Shown: piece by piece, positions 1 through 6,708 of the stretch
Layout: each line of letters starts with the position of its first letter
Position numbering within the stretch: position 1 is the first letter of the stretch
Origin: Acidobacteriota bacterium
GTDB lineage: Bacteria > Acidobacteriota > UBA6911
DNA length: 8,293 nucleotides
NCBI GenBank assembly: GCA_017860075.1
Contig: JAFNAH010000039.1
Coordinates: 1-8,293, forward strand
Direction of reading: 5' to 3'
Position numbers and translations under genes: made by a program
Notes under the pieces: model-generated
The model's database searches: none
Told to the model about the DNA's origin: nothing
The model's input: only the letters and a program-made list of their open reading frames with translations

Positions 1-1019
1 CCACCGTCGGCGATGACGGGAACAGACGACCGGCGGGCTGCACGCGAACAGTCGATCACCGCGGTGATCTGGGGCACGCCCGCCCCGGTCACGACGCGGG
101 TGGTGCAGATCGAACCCGGCCCCATGCCGACCTTGACGGCGTCGGCGCCGGCCCGGATCAGGGCTTCCGCCCCTTCTTCCGTGGCGACGTTGCCCGCGAT
201 CAGATCCACGTTGGGGAACTCCGCCCGGAGGCGTTTCACGGCGGAGATAACCCTCGAGGAGTGACCGTGCGCAGTGTCCACAACGAGCACGTCGACGTTG
301 GCCTTCACCAGCGCGGACGCACGCTCGACGTTGTCTCCCGTCGCCCCGACGGCCGCGCCCACCCGGAGCCGGCCCAGCGTGTCCTTGCAGGCGTTCGGGT
401 AGGCGATCCGTTTCTGGATGTCCTTGTAGGTTATGAGGCCCCGGAGATGGAACTTGTCGTCTACGACCGGGAGCTTTTCCACCCTGTGCTTGTGCAGGAT
501 CGCATGTGCTTCCTCCAGGGTCGTCCCGACCGGTACGGTGACCAGGTTCTCCCTGGTCATCACCTCGGAGATCTTCAGGTCGAGCCGGGTTTCGAACCGC
601 AGGTCCCGGTTGGTGAGGATCCCGACGAGTTTGCCGCGCGAGGTTATAGGCAGGCCCGATATTTTATACTTCTTCATCATCTCCATCGCTTCGTGGATCC
701 GTTGATCCGGAGACATGGTGATCGGGTTGACGATCATCCCGCTCTCGGATCTCTTGACCCGGTCCACTTCGTCCGCCTGGGCCTCGACGGGCATGTTCTT
801 GTGGATGATACCCAGCCCTCCCTGCTGGGCCATCGCAATCGCCATGCGGGAATCCGTCACCGTATCCATCGCCGCACTGACCAGCGGGATATTGAGCGAG
901 ATGTGCCGCGTCAGCCGGGTAGTAACGTCGATCTCGGCCGGCAGAACATCGCTTTCCGCCGGTTCCAGAAGGACATCGTCAAAAGTCAACGCTTCACGGA
1001 TATCGGTGTCTGTGGCCAT
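1..1019 (-). CDS. guaB: IMP dehydrogenase, N-terminal 339 residues (cut by window edge)
   Basis: This enzyme oxidises inosine monophosphate to xanthosine monophosphate with NAD+, the committed step of guanine nucleotide synthesis in the cytosol. The start is ATG at 1019, with a purine-rich Shine-Dalgarno (GAGGAAAA) just upstream. The N-terminus has the family signature [10 protein letters not shown] at about residues 11-20. Two CBS domains interrupt the barrel at about 95-145 and 150-205 ([12 protein letters not shown] begins the second). VDTAHGHS lies near 247-254. The active-site loop [13 protein letters not shown] places the catalytic cysteine at residue 305, the same number as in E. coli GuaB, so there are no indels up to there. 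The reading ends in VPVIADGG at the edge; the flap and C-terminus lie outside the window. It starts 40 bp after the secA stop on the same strand with no terminator visible between them, so it probably shares the secA transcript. The identification is very secure. Confidence 0.98.
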   Translation of the reverse strand, partial: MATDTDIREALTFDDVLLEPAESDVLPAEIDVTTRLTRHISLNIPLVSAAMDTVTDSRMAIAMAQQGGLGIIHKNMPVEAQADEVDRVKRSESGMIVNPITMSPDQRIHEAMEMMKKYKISGLPITSRGKLVGILTNRDLRFETRLDLKISEVMTRENLVTVPVGTTLEEAHAILHKHRVEKLPVVDDKFHLRGLITYKDIQKRIAYPNACKDTLGRLRVGAAVGATGDNVERASALVKANVDVLVVDTAHGHSSRVISAVKRLRAEFPNVDLIAGNVATEEGAEALIRAGADAVKVGMGPGSICTTRVVTGAGVPQITAVIDCSRAARRSSVPVIADG

Positions 1020-1059
1020 AGGGATTTTTCCTCATCTCGAAGCGAAGCGGTTCAGCCCG

Positions 1060-3729
1060 CTAACTGCCGTGACACTTCTTGTATTTCTTGCCGCTCCCGC
1101 AGGGGCAGGGATCGTTCCGTCCGACCTTGGCCGCCGGCCGCTTTGCAGCCGGAACAGCGGAGCCGTCCCCGCCGCTGTAGACCAGGTTCTGCTGGCGCTG
1201 CGCCCTCCGGCGCGCCTCCTCGGCCGCCCTCTCCCTGGCGTCCAGTTCCTCCTGTGAGATGGGCTCGAAACGGTAGAGGTAGCGCACGCTCTCCTCTTCC
1301 CGGCGCGCGTTGAGGTCCTCGAACATCGCGAAGCTTTCCTTCTTGTACTCGATCAGCGGATCCCGCTGTCCATAGCCCCTGAGACCGATGCCCTCCTTAA
1401 GATGATCCAGGGCGTACAGGTGGTCTTTCCACTGGGCGTCGAGTACCTGGAGCATGATCATCCGCTCGTGAAAGCGCATGAATTCCGGCCCGATCCTGGC
1501 TTCCTTTTCCTCGTAGATGCTGCGCACCCTGGCGCTGAGTTTCTCAACCAGCTCGGCGTACGTGCCGTCCTTCAGGTCGACTCCGGCCGCGGCGATATCC
1601 AACCCGAATTGATTTCCCACCGCGATCCGCAGCCCCTCGGTATCCCAGTCTTCGGGGGACTTGTCCTTGGGAGCATGTCGTTCCACGAATTCCAGCAGGA
1701 TATCCTCGGCCAGTTCCAGTATGTACTCGCGCTGGTCGGTCCCCTCCAGGAGCTCCCGGCGGAGGCCGTAAATCGCCTCGCGCTGCTTGTTCATCACGTC
1801 GTCGTACTCGAGGAGGTGCTTGCGGATTTCGAAGTTCCTGGCCTCCACCTGCTTCTGTGCCCGCTCGATCTGGCGCGTGATCAGGTTGCTTTCGATCGGG
1901 ACGCCTTCGTCCATCCCGAGTGACTGCATGATCCCCGATATGCGGTCGCTCGCGAAGATCCGCATCAGGTCGTCTTCGAGCGAAAGGTAGAAACGAGAGG
2001 AACCGGGGTCTCCCTGCCGGCCGGCGCGGCCTCTCAGCTGGTTGTCAATGCGCCTGGCCTCGTGCCTTTCCGTGCCGAGGATGTGGAGCCCTCCGAGCTG
2101 CACGACCTCGTCGTGCTCCTTCCGGCAATGCTCCACCCAGTGCTTCTTGATCGCATCGTATTCCACCTTCGGCAGGGCATCGGGGTCCTGCCCCTTTTCG
2201 CGCAGCGTCTGGAGGGTAAGGAAGTCCGGGTTGCCGCCGAGGAGGATGTCGGTGCCACGGCCGGCCATGTTGGTGGCGATAGTCACCGCCTTCTTCCTGC
2301 CGGCCTGAGCGACGATTTCCGCCTCCTTGGCGTGGTATTTAGCATTCAAGACGACGTGGGGGATGCTCTGCCGCTTCAGGAGACTGCTCAACTTCTCCGA
2401 CTTCTCAATCGAGATGGTCCCGACCAGGACGGGCCGGCCTTTCTGATACAGTTCCTTGATTTCGTCGACGGCCGCGTTGAACTTCTCGCGTTCAGTCCGG
2501 TAGATGACGTCAGAGTACTCGGTCCGGATAAGCGTCTGGTTGGTTGGGACGACCAGGACTTCCAACTTGTATATCTTGTAAAACTCCTCCGCTTCCGTCT
2601 CCGCGGTGCCTGTCATACCGGCGAGCTTGGGGTACATGCGGAAGTAGTTCTGGAACGTGATCGTGGCCAGCGTCTGGTTCTCGCGCTCGATCTTTACGTT
2701 TTCCTTTGCCTCCAGCGCCTGGTGAAGCCCGTCGCTGTAACGGCGGCCTGGCATGAGCCGGCCGGTGAACTCGTCCACGATAACTACCTGGCCGTCTTTC
2801 ACCATGTAGTCCACGTCGCGCTTGAAAAGCAGGTGGGCTTTCAGCGCCTGGTAGATATGGTGGACCCAATCCATGTTCTGCGGCTCAAAGAGGTTGCCCA
2901 CCGCGAGGAGCTTCTCTGCTTTCTCCACCCCTTCTTCCGTCAGGTTGACCGTACGGGCCTTTTCATCTACCTGGTAATCCAGGTCCCTGCGCAACCTGGG
3001 GATGATGCGGTCGATCTTGTAGTACTTGTCGGTAGACTCCTCCGCAGGGCCTGAGATGATCAGGGGGGTGCGTGCCTCGTCGATCAGGATCGAATCGACC
3101 TCGTCGACAATCCCGAAGTTGAACACCCGCTGGACATAGTCCCCGAGATCGTACTTCATGTTGTCGCGCAGGTAGTCGAAACCGAGCTCATTGTTGGTGC
3201 CGTAGGTGATGTCGGCAGCATATGCCGCGCGGCGCTCCGGATCAGACAACGGGTGCTGGACGCAGCCGACAGTCAGCCCGAGAAACCTGTAGATCTTCCC
3301 CATCCACTCGGCATCGCGCCCGGCGAGGTAGTCGTTGACCGTGACGATGTGAACCCCTTTGCCTTCGAGGGCGTTCAGGTATGCAGGCAGTGTGGCAACC
3401 AGAGTCTTCCCTTCACCGGTCTTCATCTCGGCGATTTTCCCCTGGTGCAGGACCATTCCCCCGATGAGCTGGACATCGAAATGCCTCATGGAAAGAAGGC
3501 GCTTGGAAGCCTCGCGAGCGACAGCAAACGCCTCAGGGAGTATGTCGTCGAGCGTCTCGCCGCCGGCTATCCTCTGGCGGAGCTTGGGAGTCATCTCCGC
3601 AAGCTGGAGATCGGAGAGGCGAACGAGTTCGGGCTCGAGTGCGTTGATGCGCTCGACGGTCGGCCGCATCTTCTTGAGGTCTCGTTCATTCTTGCTGCCG
3701 ACGATCTTGGTCAGGATGGCGTTGATCAT
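1060..3729 (-). CDS. secA: Preprotein translocase ATPase SecA, complete
   Basis: SecA is the ATP-driven motor that pushes unfolded preproteins through the SecYEG channel at the inner membrane. The 889 residues match the usual full length. In order: an N-terminal helix ([12 protein letters not shown]); Walker A (MKTGEGKT, residues 102-109); Walker B with the [15 protein letters not shown] signature at about 209-223; then the preprotein cross-linking domain. The second nucleotide-binding domain follows, with [14 protein letters not shown] and the arginine-rich [15 protein letters not shown] motif. The C-terminus is the helical wing and scaffold plus a SEC-C zinc tail ([17 protein letters not shown]) with ligands at about C875, C877, C886 and H887; that tail normally contacts SecB and phospholipid. 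The ATG start has a GGAG Shine-Dalgarno 8 nt upstream, which lies in a small hairpin. secA has its own promoter and is followed by guaB after 40 bp. No secM-like arrest gene is evident upstream. Confidence 0.99.
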   Translation of the reverse strand: MINAILTKIVGSKNERDLKKMRPTVERINALEPELVRLSDLQLAEMTPKLRQRIAGGETLDDILPEAFAVAREASKRLLSMRHFDVQLIGGMVLHQGKIAEMKTGEGKTLVATLPAYLNALEGKGVHIVTVNDYLAGRDAEWMGKIYRFLGLTVGCVQHPLSDPERRAAYAADITYGTNNELGFDYLRDNMKYDLGDYVQRVFNFGIVDEVDSILIDEARTPLIISGPAEESTDKYYKIDRIIPRLRRDLDYQVDEKARTVNLTEEGVEKAEKLLAVGNLFEPQNMDWVHHIYQALKAHLLFKRDVDYMVKDGQVVIVDEFTGRLMPGRRYSDGLHQALEAKENVKIERENQTLATITFQNYFRMYPKLAGMTGTAETEAEEFYKIYKLEVLVVPTNQTLIRTEYSDVIYRTEREKFNAAVDEIKELYQKGRPVLVGTISIEKSEKLSSLLKRQSIPHVVLNAKYHAKEAEIVAQAGRKKAVTIATNMAGRGTDILLGGNPDFLTLQTLREKGQDPDALPKVEYDAIKKHWVEHCRKEHDEVVQLGGLHILGTERHEARRIDNQLRGRAGRQGDPGSSRFYLSLEDDLMRIFASDRISGIMQSLGMDEGVPIESNLITRQIERAQKQVEARNFEIRKHLLEYDDVMNKQREAIYGLRRELLEGTDQREYILELAEDILLEFVERHAPKDKSPEDWDTEGLRIAVGNQFGLDIAAAGVDLKDGTYAELVEKLSARVRSIYEEKEARIGPEFMRFHERMIMLQVLDAQWKDHLYALDHLKEGIGLRGYGQRDPLIEYKKESFAMFEDLNARREEESVRYLYRFEPISQEELDARERAAEEARRRAQRQQNLVYSGGDGSAVPAAKRPAAKVGRNDPCPCGSGKKYKKCHGS

Positions 3730-3730
3730 T

Positions 3731-3749
3731 CAGAGGGCTCCGCCCTGTG
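3731..3749 (-). promoter_or_regulatory. Hairpin over the secA ribosome binding site
   Basis: On the minus strand AGGGC (3746-3742) and GCCCT (3738-3734) form a perfect 5-bp stem around a GGA triloop. Two further pairs (3731/3749 and 3732/3748) follow beyond one G-G mismatch. The Shine-Dalgarno GGAG (3741-3738) is the loop plus the first stem base, 8 nt before the secA ATG. The sequence and pairing are read directly; control of SecA translation by this structure is inference. Confidence 0.45.
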
Positions 3750-3759
3750 TAAACTCGTC

Positions 3760-3788
3760 AATGTAGCAGATGCAGCTATACCCGTCAA
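3760..3788 (-). promoter_or_regulatory. Sigma-70 type promoter for secA
   Basis: Minus-strand -35 TTGACG (3788-3783, five of six to consensus) and -10 TACATT (3765-3760, four of six) are separated by exactly 17 bp. Transcription would begin near 3753, giving an untranslated leader of only about 25 nt that is largely occupied by the hairpin over the ribosome binding site. This makes secA at least partly independent of the upstream peptidase gene. Confidence 0.6.
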
Positions 3789-3955
3789 CCAACCGGGAAA
3801 TCAGGCAGCACGAGGTTTTTCAAAAGTTTGCAGCCGACAGGGAGCCTCGCCATCGGACGCGGTGCAGTGGTCCTGTCCGGCGCCCGATGCGGGGGCAACG
3901 GCCGGATTCCGGTCCCCGGACGACGTCACGGGATATCCGCGCCCGGCGCGGTATG

Positions 3956-3990
3956 CCTGCCGGGAGGAAGGCAGGAACTCCAACCCGGCA
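3956..3990 (-). repeat. Overlapping, mutually exclusive inverted repeats
   Basis: CCTGCC (3956-3961) can pair with GGCAGG (3970-3975) across an 8-nt loop. The overlapping TGCCGGG (3958-3964) can instead pair perfectly with CCCGGCA (3984-3990). The two stems share bases 3958-3961, so only one can form at a time. The block lies in the 3' region of the peptidase transcript, upstream of the secA promoter. No U-run follows, so it is not a standard terminator. Any function is speculative. Confidence 0.35.
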
Positions 3991-4070
3991 CAGATCTACG
4001 CTGCAGGGAAGAACAAGTGGGCTTGCTTCACTGAAAACGCTCTTGGGAGCCCGAAGAACTGGCGGGGCAC

Positions 4071-4967
4071 CTACCCGCGACGGACGCCGGCCAGAAACTT
4101 GGCGGGATTGATGGCCTTGTTATGCCACCAGATCTCAAAGTGGAGGTGTGGCCCGGTGGACCGGCCGGTGTTGCCGACATACCCTATCACGTCACTGCGT
4201 GAGACCCGCTGGCCGGCTTGGACATTGAACTTGTAGAGGTGACCGTAGCGCGTGATCATGCCGAACATATGGTCGATGACGACGATTTTGCCATAGCCGG
4301 CCCGATAGCCGGCAAAGATCACCATGCCATCCGCCGGGGCGATTATCCGGCTGCCGAGGGGAGCTGAAATATCCACGCCTGTGTGGTACTCCCTGGAGGT
4401 TCCGGTGAAAGGATCTCTCCTCATACCCTGACCTTCAGTGATGTACCCGCGCACAGGAAGGCGATCCGGTGTGACCGACTTCACAAGCGCCTGCAACGAC
4501 AAATTGTTCTCGATGTTCCGATAGCCTTCCTCGAGACGGCTGACGCTCCTGTTGTAAGTGTCGATCGCCTGCAGGGTACCTGCCGAGGATGGCAACGGCT
4601 GCGCAAAGGCGTCCTTTGAATACCCGCCGACACCGCCGACCGCCCGCTCCGACTCCATGCCCGAGTAGACCGTCAGCTTCCGTGCAAGAGTCTCTAGAAA
4701 GTCGATCTTTTCGCCAAGCTGGGCCGTCTGTATCCGGTAGTTGTGATTCTCGGACCTGAAGGAATCGTTTTCCGCCAAAAGGTGGTTATAGTCCGACACG
4801 ATCAGCAGCATACGGCCATACCGGTAGGTGGCCACACCCGCAGATATCAAACCGATGATTGCGAATACCGCAATCCCTATAAGAAGTGGATACGGGAGTG
4901 AGAGCCTCCAGAGCCTGCCGCCATCATGACTCGATACGATAAACGTATAAAGTCGCTTGTTCAGCAC
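4071..4967 (-). CDS. Membrane-anchored M23 (LytM-type) metallopeptidase
   Basis: This is a probable zinc endopeptidase that cuts peptide cross-links in peptidoglycan on the outer face of the inner membrane. Its 298 residues comprise a short cytoplasmic N-terminus (RLYTFIVSSHDGGRLWRL, typical of this subgroup), one membrane segment at about 27-47 (PLLIGIAVFAIIGLIS), a coiled-coil-prone stretch at about 58-100, a linker, and a C-terminal M23 domain from about 172. All catalytic elements are present: H195 and D199 (HTGVD), H243 (YGHL), and H274/H276 (HLHFE). It is therefore predicted to be active, unlike degenerate EnvC or NlpD-type activators. The start is GTG at 4967, just after the purine run AAAGGGGG; this start keeps the conserved N-terminus. 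A near-consensus promoter lies about 90 bp upstream. secA follows on the same strand after 341 bp. I do not assign a symbol because this family has many unnamed members. Confidence 0.93.
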   Translation of the reverse strand: MLNKRLYTFIVSSHDGGRLWRLSLPYPLLIGIAVFAIIGLISAGVATYRYGRMLLIVSDYNHLLAENDSFRSENHNYRIQTAQLGEKIDFLETLARKLTVYSGMESERAVGGVGGYSKDAFAQPLPSSAGTLQAIDTYNRSVSRLEEGYRNIENNLSLQALVKSVTPDRLPVRGYITEGQGMRRDPFTGTSREYHTGVDISAPLGSRIIAPADGMVIFAGYRAGYGKIVVIDHMFGMITRYGHLYKFNVQAGQRVSRSDVIGYVGNTGRSTGPHLHFEIWWHNKAINPAKFLAGVRRG

Positions 4968-5016
4968 AGGACCCCCTTTCAGCCAAGATCAGCAGGCTGG
5001 GAGCATCAGGCGCGCC

Positions 5017-5037
5017 AAAAAAACCCCAACCCAGGGT
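5017..5037 (-). terminator. Weak attenuator-like element in the M23 peptidase leader
   Basis: Within the predicted leader the minus strand reads ACCC, a short G-rich loop, GGGGT, then seven consecutive T (5023-5017). A stem of only about 4 bp followed by a T-run resembles a minimal intrinsic terminator. The stem is too short for confidence. The T-run itself is clear; premature termination is inference. Confidence 0.2.
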
Positions 5038-5057
5038 AACGACATGAAACGGGCAGC

Positions 5058-5086
5058 ATTCTATGGTTGCCACCGGAGGCTGTCAA
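5058..5086 (-). promoter_or_regulatory. Strong sigma-70 promoter for the M23 peptidase gene
   Basis: Minus-strand -35 TTGACA (5086-5081) matches consensus fully. The spacer is exactly 17 bp and the -10 is TAGAAT (5063-5058, five of six). Immediately upstream, about 5091-5115, is an A/T-rich stretch resembling an UP element. Transcription would start near 5051, leaving a leader of roughly 84 nt before the GTG start. Confidence 0.7.
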
Positions 5087-5212
5087 CCCCAAAGATGCAA
5101 AAAATTGGATTTTCGCCATGCGGCCGTCGCGGCACCAGCGCCGATCGCCTGCCGCACTATAGGCCTGTAAAACCTCCCGTGCTGTATCGTCCGTCACCGG
5201 AAACGAATTCAC

Positions 5213-5244
5213 ATGATTGTGTGACAGTTCACGACCTCAATCAT
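5213..5244. repeat. Nested dyad, candidate operator or hairpin
   Basis: Outer arms ATGATTG (5213-5219) and CAATCAT (5238-5244) are perfect 7-bp complements. Inside them GTGA (5221-5224) and TCAC (5229-5232) form a second perfect dyad around CAGT. The inner part resembles TGTGA-type half-sites used by CRP/FNR-family regulators, although the 4-bp spacing is shorter than the usual six. It lies between the divergent peptidase and ssrA promoters. Confidence 0.35.
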
Positions 5245-5327
5245 CCCGGCGGCGGAAGGCACTGCCGGTTCCCGCTCCCCTCCTGCCCGGTCACTGTCGT
5301 GAGCTGCCGGTTGCCATCCAGCAGGGA

Positions 5328-5357
5328 GTGGCAGTTAGCGCTGGAATGAGTTATTAT
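5328..5357 (+). promoter_or_regulatory. Candidate sigma-70 promoter for ssrA
   Basis: The -10 candidate TATTAT (5352-5357) matches five of six consensus bases and sits in the only A/T-rich patch before ssrA. A GTGGCA hexamer 18 bp upstream (5328-5333) is a four-of-six -35. Transcription from about 5364 would give a 12-nt 5' extension, to be removed by RNase P as is usual for tmRNA precursors. The -35 assignment is uncertain. Confidence 0.4.
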
Positions 5358-5375
5358 TCTCTGGATTTGACTTCA

Positions 5376-5724
5376 GGGGGTGAACTGGATTCGACGGGGG
5401 TCAAGAGGCAGAAGAGGCATGCCGAGCGCTCCGCGACTCGTTAAACCGTGGAACAAACTCAACTGCTGACAATCAGTTAGCACTGGCCGCTTAAGGCGGT
5501 CACGTTTCCCCGGTCTTGCCTGCGAGGCCGGTGTGAAGCGACCATCAGCAGGCTAGGTCGTTGCCATCGCCCCTGGGCGGCGTCCGAAACTCCAAGGGGA
5601 TAGCGGTGCGTCGTCCCCGCCGGCTCGAACGGCGCCCCTGCGAAACTTAACGGACCGGCTAAGCATGTAGTCTCTTCTAGCTGAAGGCCTTCGGACGCGG
5701 GTTCGATTCCCGCCACCTCCACCA
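5376..5724 (+). ncRNA. ssrA: Transfer-messenger RNA (tmRNA), one-piece
   Basis: tmRNA, with SmpB, rescues ribosomes stalled on broken mRNAs and adds a degradation tag to the unfinished protein. The 5' end GGGGGUGAACUGGAUUCGAC is the canonical tmRNA start. GGGGGUG (5376-5382) pairs with CACCUCC (5714-5720) as the acceptor stem, with the G-U at the third pair seen in many tmRNAs. The T-arm GCGGGUUCGAUUCCCGC and an encoded CCA follow at the 3' end. Long helix P2 is visible: AGAAGAG (5410-5416) pairs with CUCUUCU (5672-5678) and continues as GCAUGC with GCAUGU (5417-5422/5663-5668). The 349-nt length is normal, and the gene is one-piece, not permuted. smpB is not in the window. The 3' end converges on the methyltransferase gene, 39 bp away. 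No integrase or duplicated 3' end was seen. Confidence 0.97.
5450..5494 (+). other. tmRNA proteolysis-tag reading frame
   Basis: The only open frame that ends correctly inside the tmRNA reads GTNSTADNQLALAA followed by TAA (5492-5494). It resembles the Bacillus-type tag layout: Gly start, a T-N-S triplet, and a terminal Ala-Leu-Ala-Ala recognised by ClpXP and other proteases. The alternative frame starting GTG at 5448 hits TAG before any alanine-rich end. The resume codon is inferred as GGA at 5450 by analogy; a few codons of uncertainty upstream remain. With the alanine charged on tmRNA the tag would be 15 residues. Confidence 0.75.
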
Positions 5725-5763
5725 TCCTTGTCGGGTGGGGCTCTGCCCTCGCCGCGAAGTGTT

Positions 5764-6708
5764 CTAGGAACTCAAAGGCCTTCCATCCGCAGCCTGCGCG
5801 TACGTCTCCAGCTTTTCAAGAAAAAGGGTGATGCTTGACACGTACTTGAGAAAAAAAGAAGAGCACCAATCGGCTGCTGCCGACCTCTCTGCCCGATATT
5901 CGAACTCGGGAGTCATTCCCAGCAGTGACCGGAGTCTGCGTCGATAGAACTCCTGGGTATATCTGAAGGAGGCGCGCATGCGTGTCCGCTTGGCCAGCCG
6001 CAAGGCCTGACCATAGCTTATGTAGTTAGTGCAATAGTGTACATAATCAGCGTGCCGCCGGGCGTAATCGTCCAGGGACGAGCCGAAGAGCCGGCGATGC
6101 GTTCTAAATGCCCCCAAACCTAAACGGCTCAACAATTTAATGTACGCGTTGAGAAGGTCCCAATGCCGAATCCAGTGAACGAACGGCAGCTCCAGGTGGC
6201 CCTCCCAGAGGCAGTTTACGAGAGGGAACAGATGCACCGAGAAGCCTCCGGTGCGAAGCGTGCGGCGGATCTGCGCGAAGAAATGATCGTGATCGCTCAC
6301 GTGTTCACACACCTGATTTGAAACAATTACATCGAAGAACCCATTGTCATAGGGCCAGTCGCAGTCGACGCACGTAAGAGTCAGGCGATCGAGCCAGTCC
6401 ACATCGGGAAATCTCGATGTCAACATCTCGACCGTCCTCCCGAAATATCCAGAGGCTTGAACACCGTGATCGACAACGTCGAGACCGAATATTTCGAACC
6501 GGGTCCCGGGATTGAGCCTGGGGAGGAGCTCGTGCAGATAGGCGATCAGGAGGCCGTTCCCGCACCCGACGTCTAGAACACGAAGGATCTGAGAGAGTTT
6601 CCTCGACTTGCACTCAGTCGTGATTATGGCCAGCAGGTGTTCATGCGTAATGCTGGTTGCGTTGTTCAGTTCCGGGCGATGGCTTCTCTTGATTGTCGCT
6701 GCCATCAT
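5764..6708 (-). CDS. Class I SAM-dependent methyltransferase, polysaccharide-cluster type
   Basis: This is a 314-residue protein with a Rossmann-type methyltransferase core. Motif I VLDVGCGNG lies at about 44-52, followed by the acidic residue at the end of strand 2 (IFGLDVVD, D77) that binds the ribose of SAM. The post-I to motif II region is FDVIVSNQVCEHV (about 125-137), and LRTGGFSVHLFPL (about 151-163) is motif III. The C-terminal half (about 170-314) is basic and aromatic-rich with no motif I recognise; it presumably holds the acceptor site. The gene start overlaps the Wzz-like gene by ATGA, and no good Shine-Dalgarno precedes it, which suggests translation by coupling. ATG at 6705 is an equally possible start. 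The context suggests methylation of a sugar or lipid-linked glycan. The substrate cannot be read from sequence, and a methyltransferase acting on something else is possible. Confidence 0.85.
   Translation of the reverse strand: MMAATIKRSHRPELNNATSITHEHLLAIITTECKSRKLSQILRVLDVGCGNGLLIAYLHELLPRLNPGTRFEIFGLDVVDHGVQASGYFGRTVEMLTSRFPDVDWLDRLTLTCVDCDWPYDNGFFDVIVSNQVCEHVSDHDHFFAQIRRTLRTGGFSVHLFPLVNCLWEGHLELPFVHWIRHWDLLNAYIKLLSRLGLGAFRTHRRLFGSSLDDYARRHADYVHYCTNYISYGQALRLAKRTRMRASFRYTQEFYRRRLRSLLGMTPEFEYRAERSAAADWCSSFFLKYVSSITLFLEKLETYAQAADGRPLSS

Larger units (their letters stand above)
3730..4070. other. 341-bp spacer between the M23 peptidase gene and secA
   Basis: This spacer holds the secA promoter and leader (3730-3788), a pair of competing inverted repeats (3956-3990), and no convincing gene. 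Just after the peptidase stop, minus-strand GCTC-CCAA-GAGC followed by GTTTT is at best a feeble terminator. The longest minus-strand open frame here (60 codons, 3801-3983) has no signal peptide, no arrest motif and no family resemblance. Confidence 0.6.
4968..5375. other. 408-bp divergent spacer between the M23 gene and ssrA
   Basis: No protein gene is supported here. It contains the peptidase promoter and leader on the minus strand (4968-5086), a nested dyad at 5213-5244, a 9-bp direct repeat CTGCCGGTT at 5262-5270 and 5304-5312, and a candidate ssrA promoter near 5328-5357. A 68-codon minus-strand frame (5006-5212) runs across the peptidase promoter, lacks a ribosome site and resembles nothing I know. 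Confidence 0.6.

Noticed and set aside
261..1313. 350-codon plus-strand frame across the guaB/secA junction
   Set aside because: It runs antisense through guaB and the secA 3' end. Its arginine- and proline-rich composition is typical of shadow frames.
2062..3054. 330-codon plus-strand frame opposite secA
   Set aside because: It is an antisense shadow of a highly conserved gene in G+C-rich DNA, with no family resemblance of its own.
3801..3983. 60-codon minus-strand frame upstream of secA, considered as a SecM-like arrest peptide
   Set aside because: It has no signal peptide, no FxxxxWIxxxxGIRAGP-like arrest motif and no convincing ribosome site. It also lies upstream of the secA promoter.
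5006..5212. 68-codon minus-strand frame upstream of the M23 gene
   Set aside because: It starts at GTG without a Shine-Dalgarno and overlaps the near-consensus peptidase promoter, so it would not be on that transcript.
5477..5725. Minus-strand 82-codon frame starting MVEVAGIEPASEG
   Set aside because: It is the antisense reading of the tmRNA 3' half. VAGIEPAS-type peptides are a familiar false annotation arising from the T-arm and acceptor of tRNA and tmRNA genes.
5725..5763. GGGC-TCT-GCCC hairpin after ssrA as a terminator
   Set aside because: The stem is only 4 bp with a 3-nt loop, and no T-run follows on either strand.
5376..5763. Genomic island inserted at the ssrA 3' end
   Set aside because: ssrA is a common integration site, but there is no integrase and I saw no second copy of the tmRNA 3' end in the window.
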